DNA of 64,000 nt from positions 4,464,001 to 4,528,000 of the forward strand of contig NZ_JAJJMO010000001.1 of the NCBI RefSeq assembly GCF_020905345.1, given 5' to 3'. This document shows positions 55,796-64,000 of this stretch, in pieces. The notes under the pieces are model-generated. The model had not been told where the DNA came from and did no database searches. It saw only the letters and a program-made list of their open reading frames with translations. Position numbers and translations under genes: made by a program. This stretch comes from Flavobacterium pisciphilum. Its GTDB lineage: Bacteria > Bacteroidota > Bacteroidia > Flavobacteriales > Flavobacteriaceae. The first letter of the stretch is position 1, and every line of letters starts with the position of its first letter.

Positions 55796-55887
55796 CTGTC
55801 CTTATTTTTATGTTTTTAGTCTAAATATCATTAACAAGATAGGTAAAAGTTTATTCAATTTTGCAAAAAATAATAATAAACTAGATT

Positions 55888-57021
55888 ATGAATAAAAAAA
55901 CAACTTTAATACTGTTGACATTATTAATAATGTTTCCTCAGTTTGTAGAAACAATATATAGTCCTGCGTTGCCTCAAATAGCTTCTGAGTTTAGGGTTAA
56001 TCATCAAGAAGCTTCTCGTACTATATCGCTTTATTTTATGGCTTTTGCTATTGGTGTTGTCTTTTGGGGAATTGCCTCTGATGTAATTGGTAGGCGTAAA
56101 GCGATGATTTATGGATTGGCTATTTATGGCCTTGGAACTATTCTGGCTTTGTTGTGTACTGATTTTACTATTTTGTTGATTGCAAGATTAATTGCTGCAT
56201 TTGGTGCTGCAGTCGGATCAGTAGTAACACAAACAATACTAAGAGATCTTTATGATAAAAAAGAGCTAACAAGGGTTTTCTCTATTATGGGTATTGCACT
56301 TTCTGTAAGTCCTGTTGTTGGGCTCTTAACGGGTGGAATCCTTGTAGGTAATTATGGGTATGCTGGGGTGTTTTTGATGCTTTTGTTTTTAGCTGTTCTA
56401 TTAACCATACTAACTTTGAAATTTTTGCCTGAAACAAAAAAAGAAACTTGCATTAAGCCTGATTTTATAGGTGTTTTTAAAGAGTTGCTTTGTGATAAAT
56501 CAATTTGGTTATCGGTGTTCTTGGTAGGTTTTTTTAATATTATGTTTTTTAGCTATTATTCGTTAGCTCCCTTTATTTTTGAGCAATTGGGATTGAGTTC
56601 TCTTCAATTTGGATACAGCGGAATCGTATTGGCTTTTAGTTCTTTAATAGGTGCTTTGGTTAATAAAAAACTGATTTATCGACAGGTTCAATCGTATGAT
56701 ATTATCTTAATTGCAGCTTTTCTTACCGGAATAGGAGCGGGTAGTGTATTGCTACTTAAAGATAGCTTGTGGTTCTTGATAGGAGTGATGTTTATTGTTA
56801 TAGCTTTTGGGATGGCAATACCTAATATATTGAGTCTGGCATTACTTAAGTATAAAAATGTAACTGGAACAGCTGGATCATTTTTTGGGTTAATGTATTA
56901 TACACTGATAGGAATTGGTCTAGTTATTTCGGGATGGCTCCAAGATCTTGGCTTGGTATTGAGTATAGGTGCTTTGTTGTTGATTTTGCTAGCATTAGCA
57001 TACAAAAGAGGTAATAGGTAG
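55888..57021 (+). CDS. MFS transporter, Bcr/CflA-type drug/proton antiporter
   Basis: 377 residues, about 12 membrane helices, inner membrane. Helix 1 carries MFPQFVETIYSPALPQIASE, and the loop 2-3 motif A reads GIASDVIGRRKAMIYG. Helix 4-5 has RLIAAFGAAVGSVVTQTILR followed by DLYDKKELTRVFSIMG, the pattern of the DHA1 Bcr/CflA group. Such exporters remove drugs or small metabolites. Its divergent AraC regulator is the probable controller. Ends with a terminator. Confidence 0.88.
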   Translation: MNKKTTLILLTLLIMFPQFVETIYSPALPQIASEFRVNHQEASRTISLYFMAFAIGVVFWGIASDVIGRRKAMIYGLAIYGLGTILALLCTDFTILLIARLIAAFGAAVGSVVTQTILRDLYDKKELTRVFSIMGIALSVSPVVGLLTGGILVGNYGYAGVFLMLLFLAVLLTILTLKFLPETKKETCIKPDFIGVFKELLCDKSIWLSVFLVGFFNIMFFSYYSLAPFIFEQLGLSSLQFGYSGIVLAFSSLIGALVNKKLIYRQVQSYDIILIAAFLTGIGAGSVLLLKDSLWFLIGVMFIVIAFGMAIPNILSLALLKYKNVTGTAGSFFGLMYYTLIGIGLVISGWLQDLGLVLSIGALLLILLALAYKRGNR

Positions 57022-57051
57022 GATTGTGAATACTCTTTGATATAAAACAAA

Positions 57052-57082
57052 AAAAAGCTAAGTATGAGATTCTTAGCTTTTT
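57052..57082. terminator. Terminator after the MFS gene
   Basis: 11-bp stem AAAAAGCTAAG / CTTAGCTTTTT with A and T runs; may serve both directions. Confidence 0.8.
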
Positions 57083-57216
57083 GGGTAACATTACTAATTG
57101 TAGGTATAAAATATATAGTGAGAGCATTTACTCAATTAATCGTTTATGATGTAAAACGTATAAAGAAGTAATATACTATGAGAATACTTTTTTAAAATGA
57201 ATTAAAGTAGTTGTTT

Positions 57217-57549
57217 TCAATGGGTTGCTGTTCTTTTTGAAATGAAATTGGTTACTGCTAGTTGAAACATCGAGCCCAAAAAGCTTGTTACCTTGTTGCG
57301 GGTGCTTCCTATAAGTATCTTTTTGGATAAATATCCAGCTCCAATACTAAAGATAGATTTAAGCAAATTGCTTTTTATATCGATGCCATCATTAATTTCC
57401 TCTAAGGTGTTTTTAATTATGTTTAAAGGTTTTAAATCTTCCTTTAAGTCATGAAACTTCTCTTTTAAATCAATCCATTCGGCTTCTTGCTGATTTTTTA
57501 ATTGTAAAATCATCTGATTTAAATCATCGGTAGCGTTATTGGTTTTCAT
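57217..57549 (-). CDS. Small helical membrane-associated protein, stress-cluster member
   Basis: 110 residues. Charged amphipathic helices (LKNQQEAEWIDLKEKFHDLK, NIIKNTLEEINDGIDIKSNL) followed by a glycine-bearing hydrophobic region (LLKSIFSIGAGYLSKKILIG; MFQLAVTNFI). Family not recognised with certainty. It is last in a same-strand series with a holin-like protein and a YtxH protein, which suggests a shared envelope-stress role. Confidence 0.7.
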   Translation of the reverse strand: MKTNNATDDLNQMILQLKNQQEAEWIDLKEKFHDLKEDLKPLNIIKNTLEEINDGIDIKSNLLKSIFSIGAGYLSKKILIGSTRNKVTSFLGSMFQLAVTNFISKRTATH

Positions 57550-57582
57550 AAGAAATTGGTTTTAAGATTAATTTCAAGACAT

Positions 57583-57933
57583 CTAATCTCTTTTTTTTAA
57601 TAAAAGCGAAATTATGATGTTTCCAATTGGTCCCTTAATCCATTTGTCTTGCTTTTTATACAATACGATGGCAAGGATTAAATAGGCAAATGCTAATATG
57701 AAAAAGCCATAATAATATTCGCCCAAGAGCTTGCCAATTAATAAACTAAGTCCAACATTTAAGAATAAACTAAAAAAAGCAACAACAATAGCTATGATGA
57801 TTTGCGATGTTAACGATGAAAGAACATCTGCGGATACTGATACCGATTTAAGTTTTAATAATTCAAAACTTGTTTTGGTATAATTCTCGGCTTTATCAAA
57901 AAGTGTATCTGTTGTTGTTGCTTTAGTTTCCAT
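57583..57933 (-). CDS. Phage-holin-like / DUF1469-type small membrane protein
   Basis: 116 residues. N-terminal amphipathic helix (TDTLFDKAENYTKTSFELLK), two membrane helices (about 46-70 and 77-97) and a short basic tail (LLKKRD). The pattern matches the putative actinobacterial holin-X/DUF1469 family found in Bacteroidota stress clusters next to YtxH proteins. It is not evidence of a prophage. It is 33 bp upstream of the previous gene on the same strand. Confidence 0.75.
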   Translation of the reverse strand: METKATTTDTLFDKAENYTKTSFELLKLKSVSVSADVLSSLTSQIIIAIVVAFFSLFLNVGLSLLIGKLLGEYYYGFFILAFAYLILAIVLYKKQDKWIKGPIGNIIISLLLKKRD

Positions 57934-57972
57934 AGTGTTGTGTTTTGCTATTAAAAAAAATCACAATTCTTC

Positions 57973-58242
57973 TTAATTAGTTACGTGTTCGATTCCGTCG
58001 CTAACTTCTTCTTTTGCATTATTGTATTTTGCTTTTCCTTGATTCATAAGCTCTTTTCCATTTGTAGAGATAGTACTTACAATATGGTCTAGTTTTCCTT
58101 TGAAATCGTCTTTGTAATCTTTGCTTTTATCAGCTATTTTTTTTCTAGTTTTTGATCCTTTATCTGGTGCAAACAATACTCCTAATAATGCTCCAGCAGC
58201 AGCTGCTCCAATAATTCCTAAAATGGTGTTACTCGTTTTCAT
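57973..58242 (-). CDS. YtxH domain-containing protein
   Basis: 89 residues. N-terminal glycine/alanine-rich membrane helix (ILGIIGAAAAGALLGVLFAP, then DKGSKTRKKI), the YtxH signature, and a Lys/Asp-rich amphipathic helical tail. YtxH proteins are general-stress-related membrane proteins of unknown mechanism. 39 bp upstream of the holin-like gene on the same strand, so probably an operon. Confidence 0.88.
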   Translation of the reverse strand: MKTSNTILGIIGAAAAGALLGVLFAPDKGSKTRKKIADKSKDYKDDFKGKLDHIVSTISTNGKELMNQGKAKYNNAKEEVSDGIEHVTN

Positions 58243-58279
58243 AATATTTGTATTTAATGTTTAATAATGTAATTTGTTT

Positions 58280-58432
58280 CTAAACTTCTTTGCCTTTAAT
58301 TAATCTTAGAAGTACTGCGATAACTGCAATAATTAATAAGATGTGGATAATACTTCCTAGACTGTAAACAAAGAAACCTAAGGCCCACAGTATAACTAAA
58401 ATAACGGCAATGGTGTATAATAAATTCGACAT
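58280..58432 (-). CDS. lmo0937-like small membrane protein
   Basis: 50 residues from ATG at 58432 to TAG at 58280: MSNLLYTIAVILVILWALGF, one helix, a short loop with SLGSIIHILL and a second helix, ending LRLIKGKEV. This is the lmo0937/DUF5670-type pattern (two membrane helices, G-F/Y-x-x-x-LG-x-I-H-x-L-L). Family members are common in stress clusters; function unknown. 37 bp before the YtxH start. Confidence 0.85.
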   Translation of the reverse strand: MSNLLYTIAVILVILWALGFFVYSLGSIIHILLIIAVIAVLLRLIKGKEV

Positions 58433-58524
58433 GGCATTTATATTTAAGGGTTAATAATGGGGGATGCGTAATCTAGTTTAGGATATGCCCTAAATAAGGT
58501 TTTTTGAAAATTAGCCTCTTGAGG

Positions 58525-59178
58525 TTAGTTTAACTTATAGGAAACATATAAACTTAAATTACTGTTTTTTGCATCAGGAAAAGTATAAGAGGTTCCTAAG
58601 AAACTGCGTTCTTTTCCTACAGTAGTTAATCCGTAATTGTAGCGTAATCCAATGCTTAGAGGATCAAAGTCTACACCGACACCAGCAGATAATCCGGCAT
58701 CAAAGCGGTTGAAATCATCAGTATTTATTTTTTCTTCAAAATCAAATGCACTACCAGCATTAGACTCGTTGGTAACTTTGCCATCTACTAAATAAGAGGC
58801 ATAACCACCTACATGGATATTGAAGTTTTGTGTTAACTTGAATTTTACCAGTAATGGTACTTCGATGTAGTTCAGTCTAAAACGACCTACTCCGTTTACA
58901 AAATCACTGTTGTATTCAAGTTCAGCTCCCTTTGTGGTATATAGTATTTCGGGTTGTATGAAGATATTATCAGAGATAGGGAATGCAGCATAAAATCCGG
59001 CATTGAAACCATATAAAGCATTTTTGTCATCGACATCACCAGAATATAGGTTGGACATATTTACTCCTCCCTTTATTCCAAATTCAACTCCAACGGGAGC
59101 GCTTTGGGCATTTAAAATTCCGAAAGAGGCTGAAATAAATACGGTTAGGGCGTATAATAATTGGGCTTTGTTTTTCAT
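58525..59178 (-). CDS. Outer-membrane beta-barrel protein (PorT-like, OMP_b-brl_2)
   Basis: 217 residues. Signal peptide about 1-24 (LNAQ). Beta-barrel segments: EFGIKGGVNMSNLYSGDVDD, GFYAAFPISDNIFIQPEILY, LNYIEVPLLVKFKLTQNFNI, and a C-terminal LSLYVSYKLN. This is the widespread PorT/OMP_b-brl_2 family; PorT itself serves T9SS, but most members are of unknown function. It opens the leftward stress cluster (92 bp before the lmo0937-like gene). Confidence 0.85.
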   Translation of the reverse strand: MKNKAQLLYALTVFISASFGILNAQSAPVGVEFGIKGGVNMSNLYSGDVDDKNALYGFNAGFYAAFPISDNIFIQPEILYTTKGAELEYNSDFVNGVGRFRLNYIEVPLLVKFKLTQNFNIHVGGYASYLVDGKVTNESNAGSAFDFEEKINTDDFNRFDAGLSAGVGVDFDPLSIGLRYNYGLTTVGKERSFLGTSYTFPDAKNSNLSLYVSYKLN

Positions 59179-59236
59179 AGTTTTTAATTTTATGGCTTAG
59201 ACATTAATTATGGGGGTACTATTTAAAAAAAAATCA

Positions 59237-59809
59237 TTATTCCTTTTTCAGTGCTTTCGATTCGTCTAGAAAGCGGTATTGAGTTGGCAAATATTTTATC
59301 GATAGCTTGATGATATCGGTATCATTTGTCTCTCTTGTTATCGATTTTAGCAATTCAATCTGGTCGCTAATAGATTCGATTATTAAATCAATATATGCTT
59401 TGTCAAAATTGGCTTTGGTAGCGTCTATTAATGAATACAAATCATCGTTAGATTCTTTCTCATCGGTATTTAAAATAACGATTAGTTTTTGGTTAGCCAT
59501 TTTGGTTATTTCATGAAGCAATTCATTTTGATTAGTTTCTATTTTACTGCTTAAGCTTTTTATCCTTTTATCTTGGCATTTTTGTTGTGCAATTTGACTT
59601 TTTGAAATTATAGCTTTACTAATATTTGCTGTTGCTATTAAAAAGTAAGCATCAATTTCTTCTGAATTATTATTTAAAAAAACCTCATTATCAGGGGCTT
59701 TCTCAAAAGCCTCATTTTTTTTACATGACAGTATAGTCGTCATAATTGTAAAGACAAAAATTGCTTTAATAAGCAAAGATTTAGAGGATAATACAGTGTA
59801 AATTTTCAC
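59237..59809 (-). CDS. DUF4142-like lipoprotein
   Basis: About 190 residues. A GTG at 59809 (MKIYTVLSSKSLLIKAI when read as a start) gives a normal lipoprotein signal ending TTILSC; an ATG at 59839 would add ten residues. The mature part is an all-helical, ferritin-like DUF4142-type domain (YFLIATANISKAIISKSQIA, SLIDATKANFDKAYIDLIIE). DUF4142 proteins are thought to be envelope-stress proteins. Same strand as the histidine kinase gene that lies upstream. Confidence 0.7.
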   Translation of the reverse strand: MKIYTVLSSKSLLIKAIFVFTIMTTILSCKKNEAFEKAPDNEVFLNNNSEEIDAYFLIATANISKAIISKSQIAQQKCQDKRIKSLSSKIETNQNELLHEITKMANQKLIVILNTDEKESNDDLYSLIDATKANFDKAYIDLIIESISDQIELLKSITRETNDTDIIKLSIKYLPTQYRFLDESKALKKE

Positions 59810-59935
59810 TTCATAAAAGTTTATATTACAAAGATGCAACCGATATAGAACTTTTGCCTTACAGCATAAAAAAGAATCGTTATATAATTCCCATAATGTG
59901 AATTATATAACGATAAATGATAGTTTTTTTAAGGA

Positions 59936-61723
59936 TTATTCGGGAAGAAAAATCGTAAAAATGGAGCCTTTATCCGGTGTACTGTCGGCTACGATATGTC
60001 CTTTGTGGTTTTCGACAATTTTTTTGCAGATTGCCAATCCAATTCCAGTTCCAGGATATTCATCAGTCTTTGAGTGTAGACGCTGGAATAATACAAAGAT
60101 GGTTTCTTTAAATTGGGGATCAAACCCCATTCCGTTATCAGCAAAAGTAATTTTATAATATTTCTTTATAGACTGTTCAAGTAAATCGGGGAACTCTTTA
60201 GAAGTAATTTTTTCGCAAGAGATATTAATTTCAGGAGAAACATTTGGCTGGCTATATTTTAAAGAATTGCTTATTAAGTTTATGAATAACTGCTCTATTT
60301 GATAAGGAATAACCTTTAGTTTGGGCAGTTTATCCGATGTTATAACGGCGTTTCCTTCCTGAATTATTTCAGATAATTCTAGTTTTACTTTTTCGAATAA
60401 ATCATTCAAATTCGTTTTTATAAACTCCTTCTTGGTCGTATTTGTTCTAGAAAAGAGTAGCAGGTCATCAATTAAAATGCGCATTCTCTTGGCTGAAGCA
60501 TCAATTTTTATGATATAATTTTTTCCGCTCTCAGATAAAGAGTTCATGTCATTATCAGAAATTCTGGAAATGAATGTTTGAATTTTTCTAAGAGGTTCTT
60601 GCAAGTCATGACTCGCAACATGGTTAAACGAAGCTAGTTCTTTATTGCTTTTTTCAAGTTCTTTATTACGTTCATATATAGCAATATTCTGGAAATGCTC
60701 TTCCGTGATATCAAAAGTAATTCCTAATATTATTTTATTTCCTTGCTCGTCTATCAATAGTTTTCCGATGGATTTAAAATGTCTGATGTCTCCGTTTTTT
60801 CGAATCGCCTTATAATAAATAAGCGGAAGCTGCTTGTGATTGATAATAGCCTGCATGGAGTTTGCTATTGCTCTTTTGTCTTCAGGATGTACAAATTCTA
60901 AAAAGCTTTCTTTCTCAGGTACAAATGAGTTTGGAGGATATCCTAACAAGCGGTATTGGTTGTCAGAGTAGACAATTTTGTCGGTTCCTAGATCCCATTG
61001 CCAAGTGCTAAAAGCACCAATTATCTCAGATTCGGCCATAAGCCTGCTAGAGATTAGAAGCTTTTTGTTGAAAATTTTCAAGCGGTCGATATCATTGCTA
61101 ATCTGTCTATAAGAAAGTAGAATAAACGAAAGTGCTACTAAAAAAAGGGATATAGAGAAGAAAGGAGTTAATGAGATTTCGCTTTGGTAAATTTTTTGCC
61201 TTTTCTGTAAAATCTCTTTTTCAACATCGTTCATTTCATCTATCTGAAAACGAATATTCTCCATTACAATTCGACCACCAAACATACAGTTGTCGAGTTT
61301 CCTTTTGTCATAGGTTTTCTCGTTGCTGTATTTTAATGAGCCTTCAAGATAGGTGTAACGCTGGATAATTAAATCGAATAGATTTTTAAGATTTTGTTGC
61401 TGCTTAGGATTATCAGTAATTAATTTTTTTAGCTTGATAAAGGATCTGTTGACTTTATCACGAGAAAAAAGGTAAGGTGCAAGAAAGCGGCTATTTTTGG
61501 TTATTATATAGCCTCTTTGCCCCGTTTCTGCATCTTTTACAAACGATAGTAATCGTTCTAATTGAATGTTTATTTCGTAGGTATGCATCATTAACTTGCT
61601 AGAATTCTGCAAGTCACGATTGTGTTTGTAAGATACCGACGTAATAAATAATAAAATAAATATCGATATTGCAAAAATAATCCTCAACGTAAGTGGGGAA
61701 TTAAAATTTGGTATCAACTTCAT
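59936..61723 (-). CDS. Membrane sensor histidine kinase (CHASE3-PAS-HisKA-HATPase)
   Basis: 595 residues, inner membrane. First membrane helix about 12-30, periplasmic CHASE3 domain about 40-180 (DAETGQRGYIITKNSRFLAP), second helix about 188-206, PAS domain about 230-345 (WQWDLGTDKIVYSDNQYRLL), HisKA with H372 in ASHDLQEPLRKIQTF, and HATPase with LFINLISNSLKYS, ADNGMGFDP and GTGIGLAI. It starts 10 bp after the response regulator gene ends, so the pair is likely co-transcribed. The stimulus is unknown. Confidence 0.92.
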   Translation of the reverse strand: MKLIPNFNSPLTLRIIFAISIFILLFITSVSYKHNRDLQNSSKLMMHTYEINIQLERLLSFVKDAETGQRGYIITKNSRFLAPYLFSRDKVNRSFIKLKKLITDNPKQQQNLKNLFDLIIQRYTYLEGSLKYSNEKTYDKRKLDNCMFGGRIVMENIRFQIDEMNDVEKEILQKRQKIYQSEISLTPFFSISLFLVALSFILLSYRQISNDIDRLKIFNKKLLISSRLMAESEIIGAFSTWQWDLGTDKIVYSDNQYRLLGYPPNSFVPEKESFLEFVHPEDKRAIANSMQAIINHKQLPLIYYKAIRKNGDIRHFKSIGKLLIDEQGNKIILGITFDITEEHFQNIAIYERNKELEKSNKELASFNHVASHDLQEPLRKIQTFISRISDNDMNSLSESGKNYIIKIDASAKRMRILIDDLLLFSRTNTTKKEFIKTNLNDLFEKVKLELSEIIQEGNAVITSDKLPKLKVIPYQIEQLFINLISNSLKYSQPNVSPEINISCEKITSKEFPDLLEQSIKKYYKITFADNGMGFDPQFKETIFVLFQRLHSKTDEYPGTGIGLAICKKIVENHKGHIVADSTPDKGSIFTIFLPE

Positions 61724-61733
61724 CCGGTTTTAA

Positions 61734-62183
61734 TTATTTTAAGCGTAACAAAAAGGTATCACGGTTCAAGCCCGAAGTGTGATAATGCCAGTTTAGAGTT
61801 ACAACTTCATTAATTATTTTCTTTAAAGCATCAAAGCTGCTTGGTTTTTTAATATAAATATTTGCTCCTTGTATAAAAGTATCTTCTATATCTTCTTCTG
61901 ATGAAGAGGTGGAGTAAATTGCAACAATCAAATGTTTTAAATGCTCCGTTTTTTTTATTTCCATCAAACATTCTTTGCCTGTTTTTTTAGGCATATTTAA
62001 ATCTAGGAATAAAATATCGGGTAAAACTGTTTCAGGATGCATCAAATGCTCCATCAACTCCATACCATCATGTGCAAATTGTACTTTAGTCTGTATTTTT
62101 ACTTCTTCAAAAGCATCTTTGAAAAAAAGGCGATCATCTTCATCATCATCCGCCAGTAAAATATGTAATGCGTTTTTTTGCAT
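61734..62183 (-). CDS. Single-domain response regulator (Rcp1-like)
   Basis: 149 residues: one receiver domain with acidic pocket (ADDDED, 11-16), phospho-acceptor D61 in ILFLDLNMPKKTG, and Lys113-like YIKKPSS. There is no output domain. Receivers of this kind work with phytochrome-type or CHASE3 kinases. It sits between the AraC gene (11 bp) and the kinase (10 bp). Confidence 0.92.
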   Translation of the reverse strand: MQKNALHILLADDDEDDRLFFKDAFEEVKIQTKVQFAHDGMELMEHLMHPETVLPDILFLDLNMPKKTGKECLMEIKKTEHLKHLIVAIYSTSSSEEDIEDTFIQGANIYIKKPSSFDALKKIINEVVTLNWHYHTSGLNRDTFLLRLK

Positions 62184-62194
62184 TTATTATATAG

Positions 62195-62749
62195 TTATTT
62201 TAAATTTTCGCGTCGTTTCTTTATAATTCTCTGGAATGCCGATGGCGTAATCCCTGTTGTATTCTTAAACTGTGTACTTAAATGTGCAACACTAGAGTAA
62301 TTGAGTAAAAACGCAATTTCTGTCAAGCTCATTTCATTTATAATGATGAGATGTTTGGCTCGTTCAATTTTTTGCAAAATGATGAAATTCTCAATAGATG
62401 AATAGGTAACTTCCGAAAATACATTCGATAAGTACCCGTAGCTATGATTTAATTTCTCGGCCAAATAAACAGAACTTTTTAAATTGCTTCCGTTTTCATC
62501 CATAAAAACCATCTCAATAATGGCATCTTTTATTTTTTGTACCAGAACACTCTTTTGGTTCTCTACAATTTCTAGGCCAAAAGGTTCTAAATCATTTTTC
62601 ATGCAATCTAATTCTTCCGATGTTAGGTTTTTATCTAATTCAATTTCTCCAAAACCTAAAGCTGTATAATTTATTTGTCGCTCATTCAATTTCTCTTTTA
62701 AAAATTGTGAGCAAACAGTATTAATATCAAACTTAATAAATAACTTCAT
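62195..62749 (-). CDS. AraC-type transcriptional regulator
   Basis: 184 residues. A short N-terminal domain without a recognised sensor (LDKNLTSEELDCMKNDLEPF) and a C-terminal AraC helix-turn-helix pair (AEKLNHSYGYLSNVFSEVTY, EIAFLLNYSSVAHLSTQFKN, TTGITPSAFQRIIKKR). First gene of the AraC-receiver-kinase operon; it is a common partner of this receiver in Flavobacteria, and is presumed to control the neighbouring stress genes (inference). Confidence 0.88.
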   Translation of the reverse strand: MKLFIKFDINTVCSQFLKEKLNERQINYTALGFGEIELDKNLTSEELDCMKNDLEPFGLEIVENQKSVLVQKIKDAIIEMVFMDENGSNLKSSVYLAEKLNHSYGYLSNVFSEVTYSSIENFIILQKIERAKHLIIINEMSLTEIAFLLNYSSVAHLSTQFKNTTGITPSAFQRIIKKRRENLK

Positions 62750-63040
62750 TGTTTAAAAAATATTGCTAAAGATAAATAAAAAAACATTGATAAATAGGGG
62801 AATAAATAGTAATAAAATTAGGGGAGCTGTAAGTGCATATTAGCCAAGATTAGCTACTTATTTGAGCAAAAAAATACCGCCTAATTTTTTAATTAGACGG
62901 TAGGATAGTTGAGGTAAAAGAGAGAGGTGAATCTGAAATAATTTTATGTAATCCCTCTTTTTTATGTTTGTTATTTGTTGTGTGTTAATGTGTTATTGAT
63001 TTGGGTTAAATGAATTGTATAATTCCTACTTTAATGAAAA

Positions 63041-63514
63041 TTAACTCAAATAGCGTCTTATTATCCAAGACATTTTTTCGTGTTGTTCTAGTAAACCCGT
63101 TATAAAATCGGCAGATCCTATATCGTGATTTTCATTTTCAAATACAGGAATATATTTTCTAAATTCGGTAATAAGTTGTTCGTGGTTGCCTAATAATTCG
63201 CTCAGCATTTCTTTTTGCGAAGGGTACATATTAGGGAATTCTTTTAGTGTCGAATTACCAATAAATTCGGTCATGGTTCCAATTGTTTTCTCACCAAGCA
63301 GATTAATTCTTTCGGCTACTTCATCAATGATTGTTTCTAAAATGCCATATTGGTTTTCAAATAATTTATGCAATTCCATGAAACTGTTTCCCGATATATT
63401 CCAGTGAAATTTTCTTGTTTTTACATACAATATCATTTCATTTGATAGGATTGAGGTTAAGATGTCGGCGCTTTTTTTTAAATCTTTGGGAGATATTCCT
63501 ATATGTGGTTTCAT
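63041..63514 (-). CDS. dps: Dps-family ferritin-like DNA-protection protein
   Basis: 157 residues from the ATG at 63514, chosen because the -7 box (63549-63542) puts the transcription start near 63535; an ATG at 63544 would lie before it. Ferroxidase-centre residues of the Dps type are seen: RKFHWNISGNSFMELHKLFE and DEVAERINLLG. Dps oligomers store iron and shield DNA under oxidative or starvation stress. Neighbouring stress and iron-uptake genes fit. Confidence 0.92.
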   Translation of the reverse strand: MKPHIGISPKDLKKSADILTSILSNEMILYVKTRKFHWNISGNSFMELHKLFENQYGILETIIDEVAERINLLGEKTIGTMTEFIGNSTLKEFPNMYPSQKEMLSELLGNHEQLITEFRKYIPVFENENHDIGSADFITGLLEQHEKMSWIIRRYLS

Positions 63515-63541
63515 GCAAATTCTAATTTTAAGGGTATTCTT

Positions 63542-63549
63542 CAAAATTA
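63542..63549 (-). promoter_or_regulatory. Possible -7 box of dps
   Basis: TAATTTTG on the - strand; no TTG at 19 bp. Confidence 0.4.
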
Positions 63550-63637
63550 AAACCTTGCTTATTTTTTTGTCTTACATTATTTGTAAAAGAAGTTATATTA
63601 ATTCAATGTTGAATACCTCATAATTGGGCAATTATTG

Positions 63638-63645
63638 TAGTTTTG
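63638..63645 (+). promoter_or_regulatory. -7 box of the terminal outer-membrane protein gene
   Basis: TAGTTTTG fits TAnnTTTG, 29 bp before the ATG at 63675. Confidence 0.45.
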
Positions 63646-63674
63646 CCGCCAATTTAATTTTAAACCCAATTTGA

Positions 63675-64000
63675 ATGAAAAAACAACTACTTATTTTATT
63701 ACTTTTTATTACTTCTTTAGCAGCCAATGCCCAATCATACACAGGGTATTTTCATGATAATTATGCGGGTGTACAAAGTGTGCTTTTTAATCCTGCTTCT
63801 ATAGCCGACTCTCGTTTTAAAACAGATGTTAATTTGTTTTCTATCAGTGGCTCGGTACAAAATGATTTGTATGGGGTTCGTCTTTTTGATGTTTATAAAG
63901 ACGGGTATGATTTTAATAGTCAAGCTAAAATTACTACATCTAATTCAAATAATGGTCTTGCTAATTTTGATATTATGGGACCCTCTTTTATGTTTAATAT
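63675..64000 (+). CDS. DUF5723-like outer-membrane protein, 3'-truncated by window
   Basis: ATG at 63675, open to the window end (108 codons visible). A signal peptide (MKKQLLILLLFITSLAANAQ) is followed by SYTGYFHDNYAGVQSVLFNP and ASIADSRFKTDVNLF. This start, where 'VLFNPAS' sits about 40 residues in, is the hallmark of DUF5723/OmpA-linked outer-membrane proteins of Bacteroidota (PorP-like barrel). The remainder, often carrying a C-terminal OmpA-type domain, lies outside the window. Confidence 0.8.
   Translation, partial: MKKQLLILLLFITSLAANAQSYTGYFHDNYAGVQSVLFNPASIADSRFKTDVNLFSISGSVQNDLYGVRLFDVYKDGYDFNSQAKITTSNSNNGLANFDIMGPSFMFN

Noticed and set aside
57583..57933. Prophage remnant because of the holin-like protein
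   Set aside because: No phage structural, lysis or integrase genes are near; this family is part of stress clusters.

Overview
The window is AT-rich and reads as a chromosomal segment of a member of the Bacteroidota, most likely Flavobacterium or a close relative. Evidence: a fused SecDF, a type IX secretion (T9SS) B-type sorting domain next to a PorP/SprF-like protein, TonB receptors with carboxypeptidase-regulatory-like N-termini, and many Bacteroidota-type promoters (TTG, about 19 bp, TAnnTTTG) with few Shine-Dalgarno sequences. I see no tRNA, rRNA, CRISPR array, replication origin or intact insertion sequence.

Layout. 1-13.8 kb is housekeeping: asnB (5' end cut by the window), gyrB, mdh and secDF on +; lgt, yidD, cysS, folE and an aminotransferase on -. 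13.9-21.2 kb holds a secreted aspartyl protease and a surface cluster of three genes (giant secreted B-type CTD protein, SprF-like, PorE-like OmpA protein). 21.3-26.6 kb has a small lipoprotein, a DUF1573 protein, valS and an APC permease. 26.7-35.3 kb is an iron-acquisition block: three TonB siderophore-type receptors and a DUF4198 protein, all on -. Each receptor has a matching promoter and a shared operator-like palindrome. 35.6-42 kb has a DUF6265 lipoprotein, a 5-copy 106-bp tandem repeat, topB, a beta-propeller lipoprotein and an acyltransferase.

42.2-53.2 kb looks like an accessory island: mostly small uncharacterised secreted proteins, degenerate repeats, an IS-end relic, an orphan PAAR-like (DUF4280) effector with a probable SleB-like wall-hydrolase domain followed by two candidate immunity proteins, two candidate small RNAs, and a three-gene operon. 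That operon encodes an OLD/DUF3696-like ATPase, a 168-aa protein and a 60-aa membrane protein. The last two share a nearly identical 18-residue motif (15/18), at the C-terminus of one and the N-terminus of the other. I consider this operon the best candidate for an undescribed, possibly anti-phage, system.

53.6-64 kb returns to core functions: a structured RNA candidate, prfA, a divergent AraC/MFS pair, then a stress-type block on - (small membrane proteins, YtxH, an lmo0937-like protein, an outer-membrane barrel, a DUF4142-like lipoprotein, histidine kinase - response regulator - AraC regulator, Dps). The window ends in the 5' part of a DUF5723-like outer-membrane protein gene.
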